From Robiginitomaculum sp. (lineage in GTDB: Bacteria; Pseudomonadota; Alphaproteobacteria; Caulobacterales; Maricaulaceae), in contig JAUZSF010000006.1 in NCBI GenBank assembly GCA_030949705.1, positions 1 through 46,347 of the forward strand: a DNA stretch of 46,347 bases, given 5' to 3'. Positions 15,955 through 24,609 of this stretch are shown here, one piece after another (position 1 is the first letter of the stretch; each line of letters begins with the position of its first letter). The notes under the pieces are model-generated. The model saw only the letters and a program-made list of their open reading frames with translations. It was not told where the DNA came from and did no database searches. Position numbers and translations under genes: made by a program.

Positions 15955-16853
15955 ACGTGCTTGGGCCAGCGCCGGTGCACCCAAAACCAGTCCTCGGGGT
16001 GGGCGCGGATCTGCTCTTCCAAAAACTGATTTATGACGGCGACCGTATTGGCGATGGCTTTGGTCTTGTCTGGGTTTTGATCCTGAACAAGGGGGGGATG
16101 AAAGGTCACCACAAAGCGTGCCTTGGGAAGGCGCGTAATGGATACTGGCAAGAGCGGCACATTAAAGCGCCGGGCAAGGCGTGCGGGCCCCGGCGCGGTT
16201 TTAAGGGCATGGCCAAAAAACGGTGCCTCTATGCCCAGATTGAATTTTTGATCATTCAAAAAGGTCACGCTCTGGCCGTTTTTAAGGGCGACCAGCATTT
16301 CGCGCGCCCCGGCCTCGCCTTTGGCGCTAAGGTGCGGTACGCCATAGCCATGGCGGATGGCGTTAATGCGCGCATCAATATGGGGGTTGTTGGCATGGCG
16401 ATAGGATACCCGCGCATCCAGGCCGCTCTGGCATATGGCGGCGGCCATGACCTCCCAATTGGCAAAATGCCCGGTGATGATTACGGCGGGCTGGTCGCTC
16501 TTGATAATGGCGTCCAGATGCTCTTTCCCGCGCACCTCCACCCGGCCATTGGCCTCATAGGGGCGCATTTCGCCCATATGGGGAAATTCACCGCCCAGCC
16601 GGCCCAGATTATCCCAGGCCGCCATGGCCAGCCGCTGCGCGCCCGCCTCGTCCAGATCGGGAAAGACCAGTTTGGCATTGATCATGGCGGTGCGATGCGC
16701 CGGCAGTAGTGGCCCCAGTTTGCGCAAGGCCCAGCCGCCAAGCGCCGAGGCGCGCTCGATCGGCAACAGGGCAAACAATCCCATCACTGCATCCCATAAC
16801 AATGCCTCTATGCGCCAGCCAAGGCGCAACCATGGAGAGGGCCGGGCGCTCAT
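15903..16853 (-). CDS. lpxL: Lipid A lauroyl/myristoyl acyltransferase, LpxL-like
   Basis: The 316-residue protein belongs to the LpxL/LpxM (HtrB/MsbB) family, which adds secondary acyl chains to Kdo-lipid A at the inner membrane. A hydrophobic N-terminal anchor lies at about residues 12-32. The catalytic HX4E is in GHFANWEV (His129, Glu134). Other family blocks are AGAREMLVALKNGQSVTFLNDQKFN and APFFGHALKTAPGPARLA. The C-terminal EDWFWVHRRWPKHVYR is typical. It is the last gene of the DUF374-waaA-lpxK operon and its start overlaps the lpxK stop by four bases. Which acyl chain and position it uses cannot be told. Confidence 0.88.
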   Translation of the reverse strand: MSARPSPWLRLGWRIEALLWDAVMGLFALLPIERASALGGWALRKLGPLLPAHRTAMINAKLVFPDLDEAGAQRLAMAAWDNLGRLGGEFPHMGEMRPYEANGRVEVRGKEHLDAIIKSDQPAVIITGHFANWEVMAAAICQSGLDARVSYRHANNPHIDARINAIRHGYGVPHLSAKGEAGAREMLVALKNGQSVTFLNDQKFNLGIEAPFFGHALKTAPGPARLARRFNVPLLPVSITRLPKARFVVTFHPPLVQDQNPDKTKAIANTVAVINQFLEEQIRAHPEDWFWVHRRWPKHVYRKGEKSKDKADAGLT

Positions 16854-17824
16854 GAGTTTGGCTCGTTCAGCACCGGCGCGAGCCGTGTCATCAGGGCATC
16901 GACATCTTCAAAATGCGCCTCAACCGGCCAGGCAATGATGTCTTCGCGCAGCAGTTCGGGCAGGCGCACATAATCCTTTTCTGTGGTAATCAGCGTGGCG
17001 TTTTCCCCCGCCGCCCAGCTGTGCAGGCGGGCAATTTCGGTCGCGCTATAGGGATGGTGATCATCAAAGGCAATTTCCTGTACCAGTTCGGCGCCACCAT
17101 TGCGCAAGGCATCAAAAAACTTTTGTGGGCGGCCGATCCCGGCAAAGGCCAATAATGGCCCTTTGGGCGGTGCTGTTGGATTAACCAGCGCGGCGCGAAA
17201 TACCGGCAAATCGGTTTCAATTTTCATCTCGCCATCGCCGATAAAAATAATGGCATTGGCCCGGCCCAGCGCATCGGCCAAAGGTTCGCGCAGCGGCCCC
17301 GCGGGAAATACCCGCCCATTGCCAAAGCCGTTATGATCGATCACCAGCACGGATGCATCCTTGGCCAGATACGGGTTTTGAAATCCGTCATCCATGATGA
17401 TGACACTGGCCCCCTGGGCGGCCAGACGTCTGGCCCCGGCCACACGGTTGCGGGCAATCACCGTGGGCGCGCACCGGGCCAGCAATAGGGCCTCATCCCC
17501 GACATCGCGGGCGCTGTGATGGTTCGGTTCCACCAGAGTGGGGCCGCGTAATTTGCCGCCATAACCCCGCGAAAGAAAGGCGGGGGCATGTCCCGCCGCT
17601 TGTAGAAGGGTGGCCAGGGCCAGCGCCAAGGGCGTTTTGCCGGTGCCGCCAAGGGTAACATTGCCAAGGCAGATCACCGGGACGGATGCGTGGGTGGGGA
17701 TAACGCGGCGTTGTCTTGCCCGCCCGGCCAGGATCACCAGCCATGATAACGGGCTTAGCAAAGCCCGGGTCAGGGGCGCGGCCAAGGTGCCGTGCTTGTG
17801 GTTCCAAAAGGTGGGGGCACGCAT
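16850..17824 (-). CDS. lpxK: Tetraacyldisaccharide 4'-kinase
   Basis: The 324-residue protein is LpxK, which phosphorylates the 4' position of the lipid A disaccharide to give lipid IVA. The N-terminus has the membrane-associated helix (about residues 19-34). The distinctive P-loop ICLGNVTLGGTGKTP is at 51-65. Further signatures are AFLSRGYGG, VGDEALLLA, IIMDDGFQNP and FPAGPLREP. It starts at ATG 17824 with a one-base overlap to the waaA stop (TAATG) and overlaps the lpxL-like gene by four bases. This tight packing makes one translational unit of lipid A assembly genes. Confidence 0.95.
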   Translation of the reverse strand: MRAPTFWNHKHGTLAAPLTRALLSPLSWLVILAGRARQRRVIPTHASVPVICLGNVTLGGTGKTPLALALATLLQAAGHAPAFLSRGYGGKLRGPTLVEPNHHSARDVGDEALLLARCAPTVIARNRVAGARRLAAQGASVIIMDDGFQNPYLAKDASVLVIDHNGFGNGRVFPAGPLREPLADALGRANAIIFIGDGEMKIETDLPVFRAALVNPTAPPKGPLLAFAGIGRPQKFFDALRNGGAELVQEIAFDDHHPYSATEIARLHSWAAGENATLITTEKDYVRLPELLREDIIAWPVEAHFEDVDALMTRLAPVLNEPNS

Positions 17825-19107
17825 TATTCGCCCCCCCGGATCAGCGGCATGAGGGCCGCCAGCGTTGCCTGCAGGGGCGCCTTGGCCTGATCGTGGGCAA
17901 TGGTGTTGGCGGCATTACTCATGGCCTTGGCTTTATCAGGATTATCCCAAAGGTCTAATACGGCGCGGGCCATGGCGGCCCCGGTTTTTACCGGCCTCGC
18001 CCCTTCCGCCCGGATCAGGGCCTCATAAATTTCCTGGAAACTGGCACAATAAAGACCGCATAATACGGGCACGTTCAGGCGCGCCGCCTCCAACGGATTA
18101 TGCCCGCTAAGCGTTGGCAATAACGAGCCGCCGATAAAGGCCGGGGTACCAAGGCGCAGCCACAGGCCCATCTCGCCAATACTGTCCCCCAGATAAACGC
18201 GGGTGGCCTCATCCGGGTTTGCTCCGGTGCTGTGCCGGGTGGTGGCCAGACCCGCCTGATCACAAAGGGTGATGATTTTATCGGCCCGTTCCGGATGGCG
18301 CGGCACCAGCACCAGCAAGGCATTTGGATGGCTTTGCAAAATCTGCTGATGGGCGCGAAGCACGGTTTTGTCCTCGCCCTCATGGGTGGAAAGCGCCAGC
18401 CAGACCGGGCGGTCTTTCATGGCCGCTTGCAGGCGCGATAATGTGGATTTATCCGCCATAGGGGCCGGCATAGAGAATTTCAGATTGCCGACCGTCTCAT
18501 AGGGCTGATTGCTCAGCTTCATCAGACCCGCCCGGGTGCCCCGATCGGCGGCCCCGATCCAGTCAAACGCCCGGATCAGTTTGGCCGCGCTAAAGGGCAC
18601 ACTTTTCCAGCGATGCAGGGAATATTCGTTCATGCGCGCATTGGCCAGCGCCAGCGGCGTGCCGTGGGCCTTGGCCGCCAATATGAGATTGGGCCACAAT
18701 TCGGATTCCATCAACACCCCAAGATCGGGGTGCCAATGCGCCATAAAGCGCGTCACTGCTCGCGGCAGGTCCAAAGGCAGATATTGATGCACCGCGTTTT
18801 TACCAAGGCGGCGGGCCACCATATCCGCCGATGTGCGGGTGCCGGTGGTGATCAAAAAGTGCAAATCGTCTCTGGTGGCCAGCATGGCCTGCATCAGGTT
18901 CAGGGCCAGTTCGGCCTCGCCCACACTGGCCCCGTGCAGCCAGACCAGCGTGCCCGTGGGACGCGTCATATCGGTTATGCCAAAGCGCTCAGCAATACGG
19001 GCGGCCTCTTCCTTGCCGGCCTTTGCCCGGCGGCCCAGCCAGGCGGGGGCAAGCGGGGTCAGCCCATGGGTAAGGGCGCGATATATGCCAAGACCAAGGG
19101 GCATCAT
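17824..19107 (-). CDS. waaA: 3-deoxy-D-manno-octulosonic acid (Kdo) transferase
   Basis: The 427-residue protein is a GT-B fold Kdo transferase (GT30), which attaches Kdo to lipid IVA. An N-terminal membrane-association segment is followed by the conserved LVWLHGASVGEAELAL, whose Glu is the catalytic base in the family. VLMESELWPNLI and LALANARMNEYSL follow. The C-terminal half has WLALSTHEGEDK, LLVLVPRHPERA, the FIGGSLLPTLSGHNPLEAA sugar-nucleotide block and a C-terminal helix. It overlaps DUF374 by four bases upstream and lpxK by one base downstream. Whether it adds one or two Kdo residues is not readable from sequence. Confidence 0.95.
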   Translation of the reverse strand: MMPLGLGIYRALTHGLTPLAPAWLGRRAKAGKEEAARIAERFGITDMTRPTGTLVWLHGASVGEAELALNLMQAMLATRDDLHFLITTGTRTSADMVARRLGKNAVHQYLPLDLPRAVTRFMAHWHPDLGVLMESELWPNLILAAKAHGTPLALANARMNEYSLHRWKSVPFSAAKLIRAFDWIGAADRGTRAGLMKLSNQPYETVGNLKFSMPAPMADKSTLSRLQAAMKDRPVWLALSTHEGEDKTVLRAHQQILQSHPNALLVLVPRHPERADKIITLCDQAGLATTRHSTGANPDEATRVYLGDSIGEMGLWLRLGTPAFIGGSLLPTLSGHNPLEAARLNVPVLCGLYCASFQEIYEALIRAEGARPVKTGAAMARAVLDLWDNPDKAKAMSNAANTIAHDQAKAPLQATLAALMPLIRGGE

Positions 19108-19817
19108 GGGGTGGCCTCAATGGGCGCATGGCCACAGGCCAGATCGGCTTCATCGGTGGCAGCACAAAGAAGGGTTTCCAGCTCCCGTCGTTTTTCTTCC
19201 AGCATGGCATCATCGGCGTCTTTGGGCACCCATACCGGCCCTTTCCAGACAATGGCCCCCCGGCCAAGAGGCAAAGGCAGCATAAAGCGATCCCAGGTGG
19301 ACAGGCCAAGGCGCCAGCGCGTGGCCATGCCCAGACACAGGATCGGCGCGCCGGTCAAACTGGCCAGTTTAATGGCCCCCATGCTGGCATGCATAACCGG
19401 GCCGCGAGGCCCATCAGGGGTGATGGCCATACAGCCGCCCTCTTCAACATGGCGGATCATCTGGCGAAAGGCGGTGCTGCCACCTTTTTCCTTGGACTTG
19501 CGCAGGTTTTTGGCCGAGCCGCGAATGATTTTGGCCCCCAGGGCATCGGCCGCACGGGCAATAAAGGCCCCATCGGGGGAACGCGAAATGAGAAAGGCCG
19601 GTTGCTGGCGCTCCATGGGCCAGGCCGCAATGGCCATGGCCACCCGGCCATGCCACAGCGCGCCGATCATCCCCTTGCCCTCCTGCCAAAGGGGTTTCAT
19701 CACCTCCTGCCCCTGCACCGTCCAGCGGGTGCTGGCCTTGATCAGGCGCATATACCCCGCCAGCAAGGTAGCCAGCGTGACGTGCAAAAGGGAGGATCGG
19801 AAAAGGCGTTTCAGCAT
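19104..19817 (-). CDS. DUF374 lysophospholipid-acyltransferase-like protein
   Basis: The 237-residue protein is a DUF374 member, related to the LPLAT acyltransferases. A membrane segment lies near residues 8-24. IGALWHGRVAMAIAAW places a His where the family has its catalytic HX motif. The ISRSPDGAFIARAADALGAK and ITPDGPRGPV blocks are the clearest family markers. In alphaproteobacteria this gene sits just before waaA, as here (four-base overlap), and a role in acylating a lipid A or Kdo-lipid intermediate is inferred from that position. It is the first gene of the minus-strand operon, with ATG 19817. Confidence 0.88.
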   Translation of the reverse strand: MLKRLFRSSLLHVTLATLLAGYMRLIKASTRWTVQGQEVMKPLWQEGKGMIGALWHGRVAMAIAAWPMERQQPAFLISRSPDGAFIARAADALGAKIIRGSAKNLRKSKEKGGSTAFRQMIRHVEEGGCMAITPDGPRGPVMHASMGAIKLASLTGAPILCLGMATRWRLGLSTWDRFMLPLPLGRGAIVWKGPVWVPKDADDAMLEEKRRELETLLCAATDEADLACGHAPIEATP

Positions 19818-19894
19818 GGATTAACAAATAACATGGATAACAAGGTTCGCGCAGGTTATGACATGTTTTGCGCCAAGATGAATACAGGAAGCTG

Positions 19895-20554
19895 ATGCGC
19901 TTTGATCTTTCCACGCCCCAGGGCCGCCGACAGGCCAGAAATGATCTGATCTGGCGCGACCATGGTTTTTTGCGGATCTGGTTTCAAAATGCCCATTGGA
20001 TTTCCGATGAAATGGTACGCACCAACCAGCCCAGCCCGCGACAGATCGGCCAATGGGCCGAACGGGGCATTAAAACCATCATCAATCTGCGCGGCGGTCT
20101 GGATGGTGGTTTTCATGCGCTGGAGCGCGAGGCTTGTACGCAAAACGGCATCACGCTGGTAAATTTCAATGTTAAATCCCGTGATGTGCATCCCCCCGAC
20201 GTGATTTTTGCGGCCCGTGATCTCTTCGATGAAATTGCCTATCCGGCGCTAATGCATTGCAAATCCGGTGCTGACCGGGCCGGGTTTATGGCGGCGCTTT
20301 ATCTGCATTTTCGCAAAAACGAACGCATCGAAGTGGCCATGCAGCAATTATCCTTCAAATATCTGCATGTACGCCAGGGCAAGACCGGCATGCTGGATTT
20401 CTTTTTCCAATGCTATCTGGATGATGCCAGGAAAACCCCGATCAGCTTTGCCGACTGGGTGCGCGATGTGTACGACCCACCGGCGGTCAAGGCCGCGTTT
20501 ATGGAGAACTGGCTGGGCAATACGCTGGTCGATAAAATCCTGCGCCGGGAATAG
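19895..20554 (+). CDS. Cysteine-dependent (tyrosine/dual-specificity type) phosphatase
   Basis: The start is ATG 19895, chosen for the ACAGGAAG site upstream; a longer frame would need a TTG start. The 219-residue soluble protein has the CX5R phosphatase loop MHCKSGADRAG (Cys122, Arg128), with a candidate general-acid Asp97 in KSRDVHPP. The region IGQWAERGIKTIINLRGGLD is typical of the small eukaryote-like DSP family in bacteria. It diverges from the lipid A operon starting at 19817 with only 77 bases between. A lipid or sugar phosphate substrate rather than phosphotyrosine is possible from that neighbourhood, but that is inference. Confidence 0.82.
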   Translation: MRFDLSTPQGRRQARNDLIWRDHGFLRIWFQNAHWISDEMVRTNQPSPRQIGQWAERGIKTIINLRGGLDGGFHALEREACTQNGITLVNFNVKSRDVHPPDVIFAARDLFDEIAYPALMHCKSGADRAGFMAALYLHFRKNERIEVAMQQLSFKYLHVRQGKTGMLDFFFQCYLDDARKTPISFADWVRDVYDPPAVKAAFMENWLGNTLVDKILRRE

Positions 20555-20559
20555 TATCC

Positions 20560-20670
20560 ATGCTTCGAGGCTCGGCTTTGCCTCGCACCTCAGCATGAGG
20601 GTGAATGCATATGGTATTCCTCATCTTGAGGTGCGCACCCGATAAATTCGGGGGCACCTCGAAAGATGGA
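20560..20670. repeat. Dispersed intergenic inverted-repeat element, copy 2
   Basis: This copy fills the gap between two convergent genes. The outer arms are CCATGCTTCGAGG (left) and CCTCGAAAGATGG (right), which are inverted copies of each other. Inner near-palindromes CACCTCAGCATGAGGGTG and CCTCATCTTGAGGTGCGC correspond to those of 1600-1697. The second copy is more regular than the first. It could act as a bidirectional transcript end, although no T-run is present. Confidence 0.75.
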
Positions 20671-20690
20671 AATAGTATTTTACTATACGC

Positions 20691-21674
20691 CTATCCCCAC
20701 ACCGTGGCGGTGGGCGGGTGCAGCGTGGCGCCCTCATAATGCAGGCCGGGTTCGCGGTCTTTGACCAGCAATAACGGGCCATCCAGATCAACAAAATCAG
20801 CCAGTGAACCCAGCATCAAGGAGGGCGCCATGCCCAAGGACGTCCCCACCATACAGCCCAGCATCACCTTCAGGCCGTGGGCTTTGGCCCTGCGTGCCAG
20901 TATGATGGCTTCGCTAAGGCCGCCGGTTTTATCCAGCTTGATATTCACCGCACCATAAAGCCCCGCCAGGCGCGGCAGATCGGCGCTGGTGTGCAGGCTT
21001 TCATCGGCACAGATCGGGATGGGCGAGCGCAGCCCCGCCAGCGCCTGATCATCATCGGCGGGCAAGGGTTGTTCGATCAGCACCACATTCAGCGCGGCCA
21101 GCTGGGGAAATAGTGCCTTGAGCTGGTCCAGGCTGAGACCTTCATTGGCGTCAAGGATCAGGGCGGCATCGCCGCGCCCGGCCTTGATGGCCAAAAGGCG
21201 CTCTATATCCAGACCATCACCGGCCAGTTTCAGCTTCAACAGCGGAAATGCGTTGGCCGCCTTGGCCTTGTCGGCCATGATGGCAGGGGTATCAATGGCG
21301 ATGGTAAAGGCGGTGGGTACGGGCTTGGGTTGGTCCAGCGCAGCCCGCTGCCAGACCGGCACACCACTTTGTTTGGCCTGCAAATCCCACAATGCGCAAT
21401 CCACCGCATTGCGCGCCGCCCCGGCAGGCATGGCGTTTTGCAGGTCTTGCCGGGTTAATCCGTTTTCCAGCGCATGCCTTTGCGCCTCTATCTGGGCGGT
21501 AACGCTGTCTATGCTTTCGCCATAACGGCCATAGGGCACGCATTCGCCGCGACCGGTTTTGCCGTCTTCATGCAGACAGACCATCAGGGTCTGCGCATGG
21601 GTTTTGGCCCCGCGGGCAATGCGAAACGTGCCGGTTATGGGCCAGCGCTCGGCGATGATTTCCAGTTGGCGCAT
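20691..21674 (-). CDS. dgcA: Enolase-superfamily dipeptide epimerase / racemase, DgcA-like
   Basis: Starting at ATG 21674, the 327-residue protein is a muconate-lactonizing subgroup enolase-superfamily enzyme. The catalytic KxK is Lys147/Lys149 in LLKLKLAG, the metal ligands are Asp175 (LILDANEG), Glu201 (LIEQPL) and Asp224 (ICADES), and the second-face Lys is in NIKLDKTGG (246/249). The pattern fits L-Ala-D/L-Glu epimerases and the related N-acetyl-D-glutamate racemase DgcA. DgcA is usually next to dgcN (DUF1611), which is absent here, so a peptidoglycan-dipeptide epimerase role is equally possible. It diverges from mlaE across a 57-base gap. Confidence 0.78.
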   Translation of the reverse strand: MRQLEIIAERWPITGTFRIARGAKTHAQTLMVCLHEDGKTGRGECVPYGRYGESIDSVTAQIEAQRHALENGLTRQDLQNAMPAGAARNAVDCALWDLQAKQSGVPVWQRAALDQPKPVPTAFTIAIDTPAIMADKAKAANAFPLLKLKLAGDGLDIERLLAIKAGRGDAALILDANEGLSLDQLKALFPQLAALNVVLIEQPLPADDDQALAGLRSPIPICADESLHTSADLPRLAGLYGAVNIKLDKTGGLSEAIILARRAKAHGLKVMLGCMVGTSLGMAPSLMLGSLADFVDLDGPLLLVKDREPGLHYEGATLHPPTATVWG

Positions 21675-21730
21675 GGGCTTTTCGATCCTTTTGCTTGACG
21701 TATATGCGTCTGGCTGATTGCGTGTGCGCA

Positions 21731-22882
21731 ATGAAAACCAACCGTCATGATTCCAAACCTATCGACATCTCTGTGCAGAGGGAAGATGGCCGCGTGATCC
21801 TGATCCCGGTTGGGGATTGGGTCACCGATAATCTGGCCAGCATGGACAAGCGCCTGCGCGAAATGGAGGCGCAAATTGGCGGCGAAGAGGCGGTGTTTGA
21901 TGTGCGGAACCTTGGCCGGATTGATCTGGCCGGGGCGTTTGTGTTGGGGCGCACCGTGCGATCCTGTTCGCGGCCCCATATGGATTTCACCTATATTGGC
22001 GAACACCGGGTGGCGCAAAAACTAATGGCGGAGGCCGATGCCAATTCCGAGGTTTGTCCCGCCCCGCCAGCGCCGCGCAATCTCTGGCAACTGGTTTTGA
22101 TTCGCTCGGGCCGGGCGGTGATGCGGGCCTTGAACGAGGGTGTGGAAACCGCCGCCTTTTTGGGGCAATTGCTCAGTACCTTCTGGCGGGTGCTTACTCA
22201 CCCGCGGCGTATTCGCTGGAATGCCATCATCAATGTTGCCGAAGAGGCCGGGGTCAATGCCCTGCCGATTATTGCGCTGTTGGCGTTTTTTATTGGCGCG
22301 GTGGTGGCGTTTTTGGGGGCCAATCTGCTGGAACGCTTTGGGGCGTCGCTCTTTACCGTTGATCTGGTGGCGCTGGCGGTATTGCGTGAATTTGGCGTGA
22401 TGATGATGGCGCTGATTTTGGCCGGGCGTTCGAACAGCGCCTTTACCGCCCATATCGGGGCGATGAAAATGCGTCAGGAAATTGATGCCATGCAGGTGCT
22501 GGGCATGGACACGTTTGAGGTGCTGGTGCTGCCCCGGGTGATTGCCTGTATTATCATGGCGCCCATACTGGCCTTTGCCGCCACCATGGCCGGGTTGGTG
22601 GGGGGCGGTCTGGTGACCTGGGCGGTGCTGGATGTCTCGCCGACCCTGTTTGTTACCCGCATGCAGGAAAATGTGCCGCTGATCCATTTCTGGGTGGGCA
22701 TTGCCAAGGCTCCGGTGTTTGCCCTGGCCATCTCGCTGATCGGTTGTCGCCAGGGCCTGTTGGTCGAGGGCAATGTGCAATCTCTGGGCGAACGCACCAC
22801 GGCCTCGGTGGTGCAGGCGCTCTTTACCGTCATCTTTATCGATGCGGTGTTTGCCATGATTTATCTGGAGCTGGACTGGTGA
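21731..22882 (+). CDS. mlaE: Phospholipid ABC transporter permease MlaE with fused STAS domain
   Basis: The start is taken as ATG 21731; an in-frame ATG at 21704 is possible. The 383-residue product has two parts. Residues 1-105 form a soluble STAS-like domain (VILIPVGDWVTDN..., AVFDVRNLGRIDLAGAF), the counterpart of the separate MlaB of E. coli. The rest is the MlaE (YrbE) permease with family blocks NALPIIALLAFFIGAVVAFLG, LREFGVMMMALILAGRSNSAF, IGAMKMRQEIDAMQVLGMD and about five membrane helices. It moves phospholipids between the membranes together with MlaF and MlaD. It overlaps mlaF by four bases (GTGA). Confidence 0.9.
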   Translation: MKTNRHDSKPIDISVQREDGRVILIPVGDWVTDNLASMDKRLREMEAQIGGEEAVFDVRNLGRIDLAGAFVLGRTVRSCSRPHMDFTYIGEHRVAQKLMAEADANSEVCPAPPAPRNLWQLVLIRSGRAVMRALNEGVETAAFLGQLLSTFWRVLTHPRRIRWNAIINVAEEAGVNALPIIALLAFFIGAVVAFLGANLLERFGASLFTVDLVALAVLREFGVMMMALILAGRSNSAFTAHIGAMKMRQEIDAMQVLGMDTFEVLVLPRVIACIIMAPILAFAATMAGLVGGGLVTWAVLDVSPTLFVTRMQENVPLIHFWVGIAKAPVFALAISLIGCRQGLLVEGNVQSLGERTTASVVQALFTVIFIDAVFAMIYLELDW

Positions 22883-23646
22883 GCGACGCGCAAAGAGAAA
22901 CCGTCATTGAAGTGCGCAATCTGACCAATGCGTTTGGCCCCCATGTGGTGCATCAAAACCTGAATTTGGATGTCTATCGCGGCGAAGTGCTGGGGCTGGT
23001 GGGGGGATCGGGCACCGGTAAATCGGTGCTGATGAACACCATTTTGGGCTTGCGCCGACCCCAGGGCGGCAGCATTCATGTGCTGGGCCATGATACCCAG
23101 CGCGCCTCTACGCGCCGAGGACTGGAAAGCCGCTGGGGGGTGCTGTTTCAAAACGGGGCCTTGTTTTCTTCGCTAACGGTCAAGGAAAACGTGCTGTTGC
23201 CTTTGCGCGAGCATACGCGTCTGTCGGAAAAACTGATGAGTGAACTGGCGGATATGAAGATTAATCTGGCCGGGCTGGAGGCCGCGGCCGGGGCCAAAAA
23301 ACCATCCGAGCTGTCGGGGGGCATGCTCAAACGCGCCGCTTTGGCCCGTGCGTTGGCGCTGGACCCGGAGCTGTTGTTTTTTGACGAACCAACCTCGGGC
23401 CTGGATCCGATCAGCGCCGCCGCCTTTGATGAGCTGGTGGCGGATCTGCAATCCACCCTGGACCTGACGGTGTTTATGGTGACCCACGATCTGGACAGCC
23501 TTTATGCCATTTGTGATCGCATTGCGGTGTTGGCCGATAAAAAGGTAGAGATTGTTGCGCCCTTGGAAGAGGTGTTAAAGTCGGAACACCCTTGGATACG
23601 ATCTTATTTTCATGGGAAGCGCAGCCGGGCCGCGGCTGGAGGATAG
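22879..23646 (+). CDS. mlaF: Phospholipid ABC transporter ATP-binding protein MlaF
   Basis: The start is GTG 22879, embedded in the mlaE stop (GTGA); a longer open frame would overlap mlaE deeply and lacks a ribosome site. The 255-residue ATPase has Walker A GGSGTGKS (42-49), the Q-loop in LFQNGALFSSLTV, the signature LSGGMLKRAALARAL typical of MlaF (SGGM), and Walker B LLFFDEPTSGLDP. It powers the MlaE permease for lipid trafficking across the periplasm. Its stop is followed three bases later by mlaD. Confidence 0.93.
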   Translation: MSDAQRETVIEVRNLTNAFGPHVVHQNLNLDVYRGEVLGLVGGSGTGKSVLMNTILGLRRPQGGSIHVLGHDTQRASTRRGLESRWGVLFQNGALFSSLTVKENVLLPLREHTRLSEKLMSELADMKINLAGLEAAAGAKKPSELSGGMLKRAALARALALDPELLFFDEPTSGLDPISAAAFDELVADLQSTLDLTVFMVTHDLDSLYAICDRIAVLADKKVEIVAPLEEVLKSEHPWIRSYFHGKRSRAAAGG

Positions 23647-23649
23647 GAT

Positions 23650-24609
23650 ATGGAATCTGAATCACGATATGCGCTGGTTGGCGCCTTTACCCTGGCGATT
23701 ATTGCGGCGGCGTCCCTGTTTATTTTCTGGCTGGGCCAGGTCAGTTTCGATCAGGAATTTGCCGAATATGACGTGGTGTTCGAAGGCCCGGTGCGTGGCC
23801 TGTCCAAATCCGGCGAGGTGCGTTTTAACGGCATCAAGGTGGGGGAGGTGACCAATCTGGGGCTGGATCGCAACGATCCCAATAACGGCGTGGTGGCGCG
23901 CATCAAAATCTTTGCCGAAACCCCGATCAAGGAAGACAGTTATGCCCAACTGGAACCCCAGGGCATTACCGGCCTTTCCTATATCCAGATCAATGGTGGC
24001 AGCGCCGACAGCCCGCCTTTGAAGAAAAAACCAGACCAGCTCTATGCACAGATCCCCTCGCGCAAGGCGCAATTGGATGAGCTGTTCGCCGGGGCCGATG
24101 ATATGATGCTGGCGGCCAATGCGGCGCTGGTGCGCATCAATGTCCTGTTCAGCACCAAAAACATGAATGCATTTTCTGATGTGCTGGAAAACATGAAACT
24201 GGTCACCGATCGGCTGGCCGCCGAGGAAACCCTGTTTTCTGATTTTGGCGACATGATCCGCTCTGCCGGGGAGGCCGCCGACGAGGCCGCCAAGGCCGCA
24301 GTAACGGTGCAGGAAATTCTGACCAGCGGCAATGAAGTGCTTTCCAAGGATGCCAAGGAGATGATCTTGGCTTTTACCGATGCGGCGGTGCAATTGGAAG
24401 AGGCCTCGACCAAGGCCAATGCCTTTATGGATAATGTCAGCGACCCGCTTACCGAGTTCAGCAAGGAAGGCCTTAGCGAGCTGACCCTGACCCTGACGCA
24501 ATTGCGCCTTTTGACCCAGACCCTGGAACAGGTGATGGAAGAGATCGACCGTAATCCGGGTGAATTTATTGCCGGCGAGCCGGTCAAGGAAGTGGAGGTG
24601 CCACGATGA
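23650..24609 (+). CDS. mlaD: MCE-domain periplasmic lipid-binding protein MlaD
   Basis: The 319-residue protein has one N-terminal membrane anchor (about residues 8-30, LVGAFTLAIIAAASLFIFWL) followed by an MCE domain. YDVVFEGPVRGLSKSGEVRFNG and YAQLEPQGITGLSYIQINGG are the conserved MCE strands (about 40-120). The C-terminal half is long and largely helical, with Ala-rich heptad-like stretches, longer than E. coli MlaD (about 180 residues) and more like alphaproteobacterial versions or the helical tail of PqiB-type proteins. GGAGGATAGG lies just before ATG 23650. Its stop overlaps the lipoprotein start (ATGA). Confidence 0.92.
   Translation: MESESRYALVGAFTLAIIAAASLFIFWLGQVSFDQEFAEYDVVFEGPVRGLSKSGEVRFNGIKVGEVTNLGLDRNDPNNGVVARIKIFAETPIKEDSYAQLEPQGITGLSYIQINGGSADSPPLKKKPDQLYAQIPSRKAQLDELFAGADDMMLAANAALVRINVLFSTKNMNAFSDVLENMKLVTDRLAAEETLFSDFGDMIRSAGEAADEAAKAAVTVQEILTSGNEVLSKDAKEMILAFTDAAVQLEEASTKANAFMDNVSDPLTEFSKEGLSELTLTLTQLRLLTQTLEQVMEEIDRNPGEFIAGEPVKEVEVPR

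Noticed and set aside
18613..19824. 403-codon plus frame opposite waaA/DUF374
   Set aside because: It is antisense to two conserved genes with complete motifs, Arg/Gln/Pro-rich and without a family.
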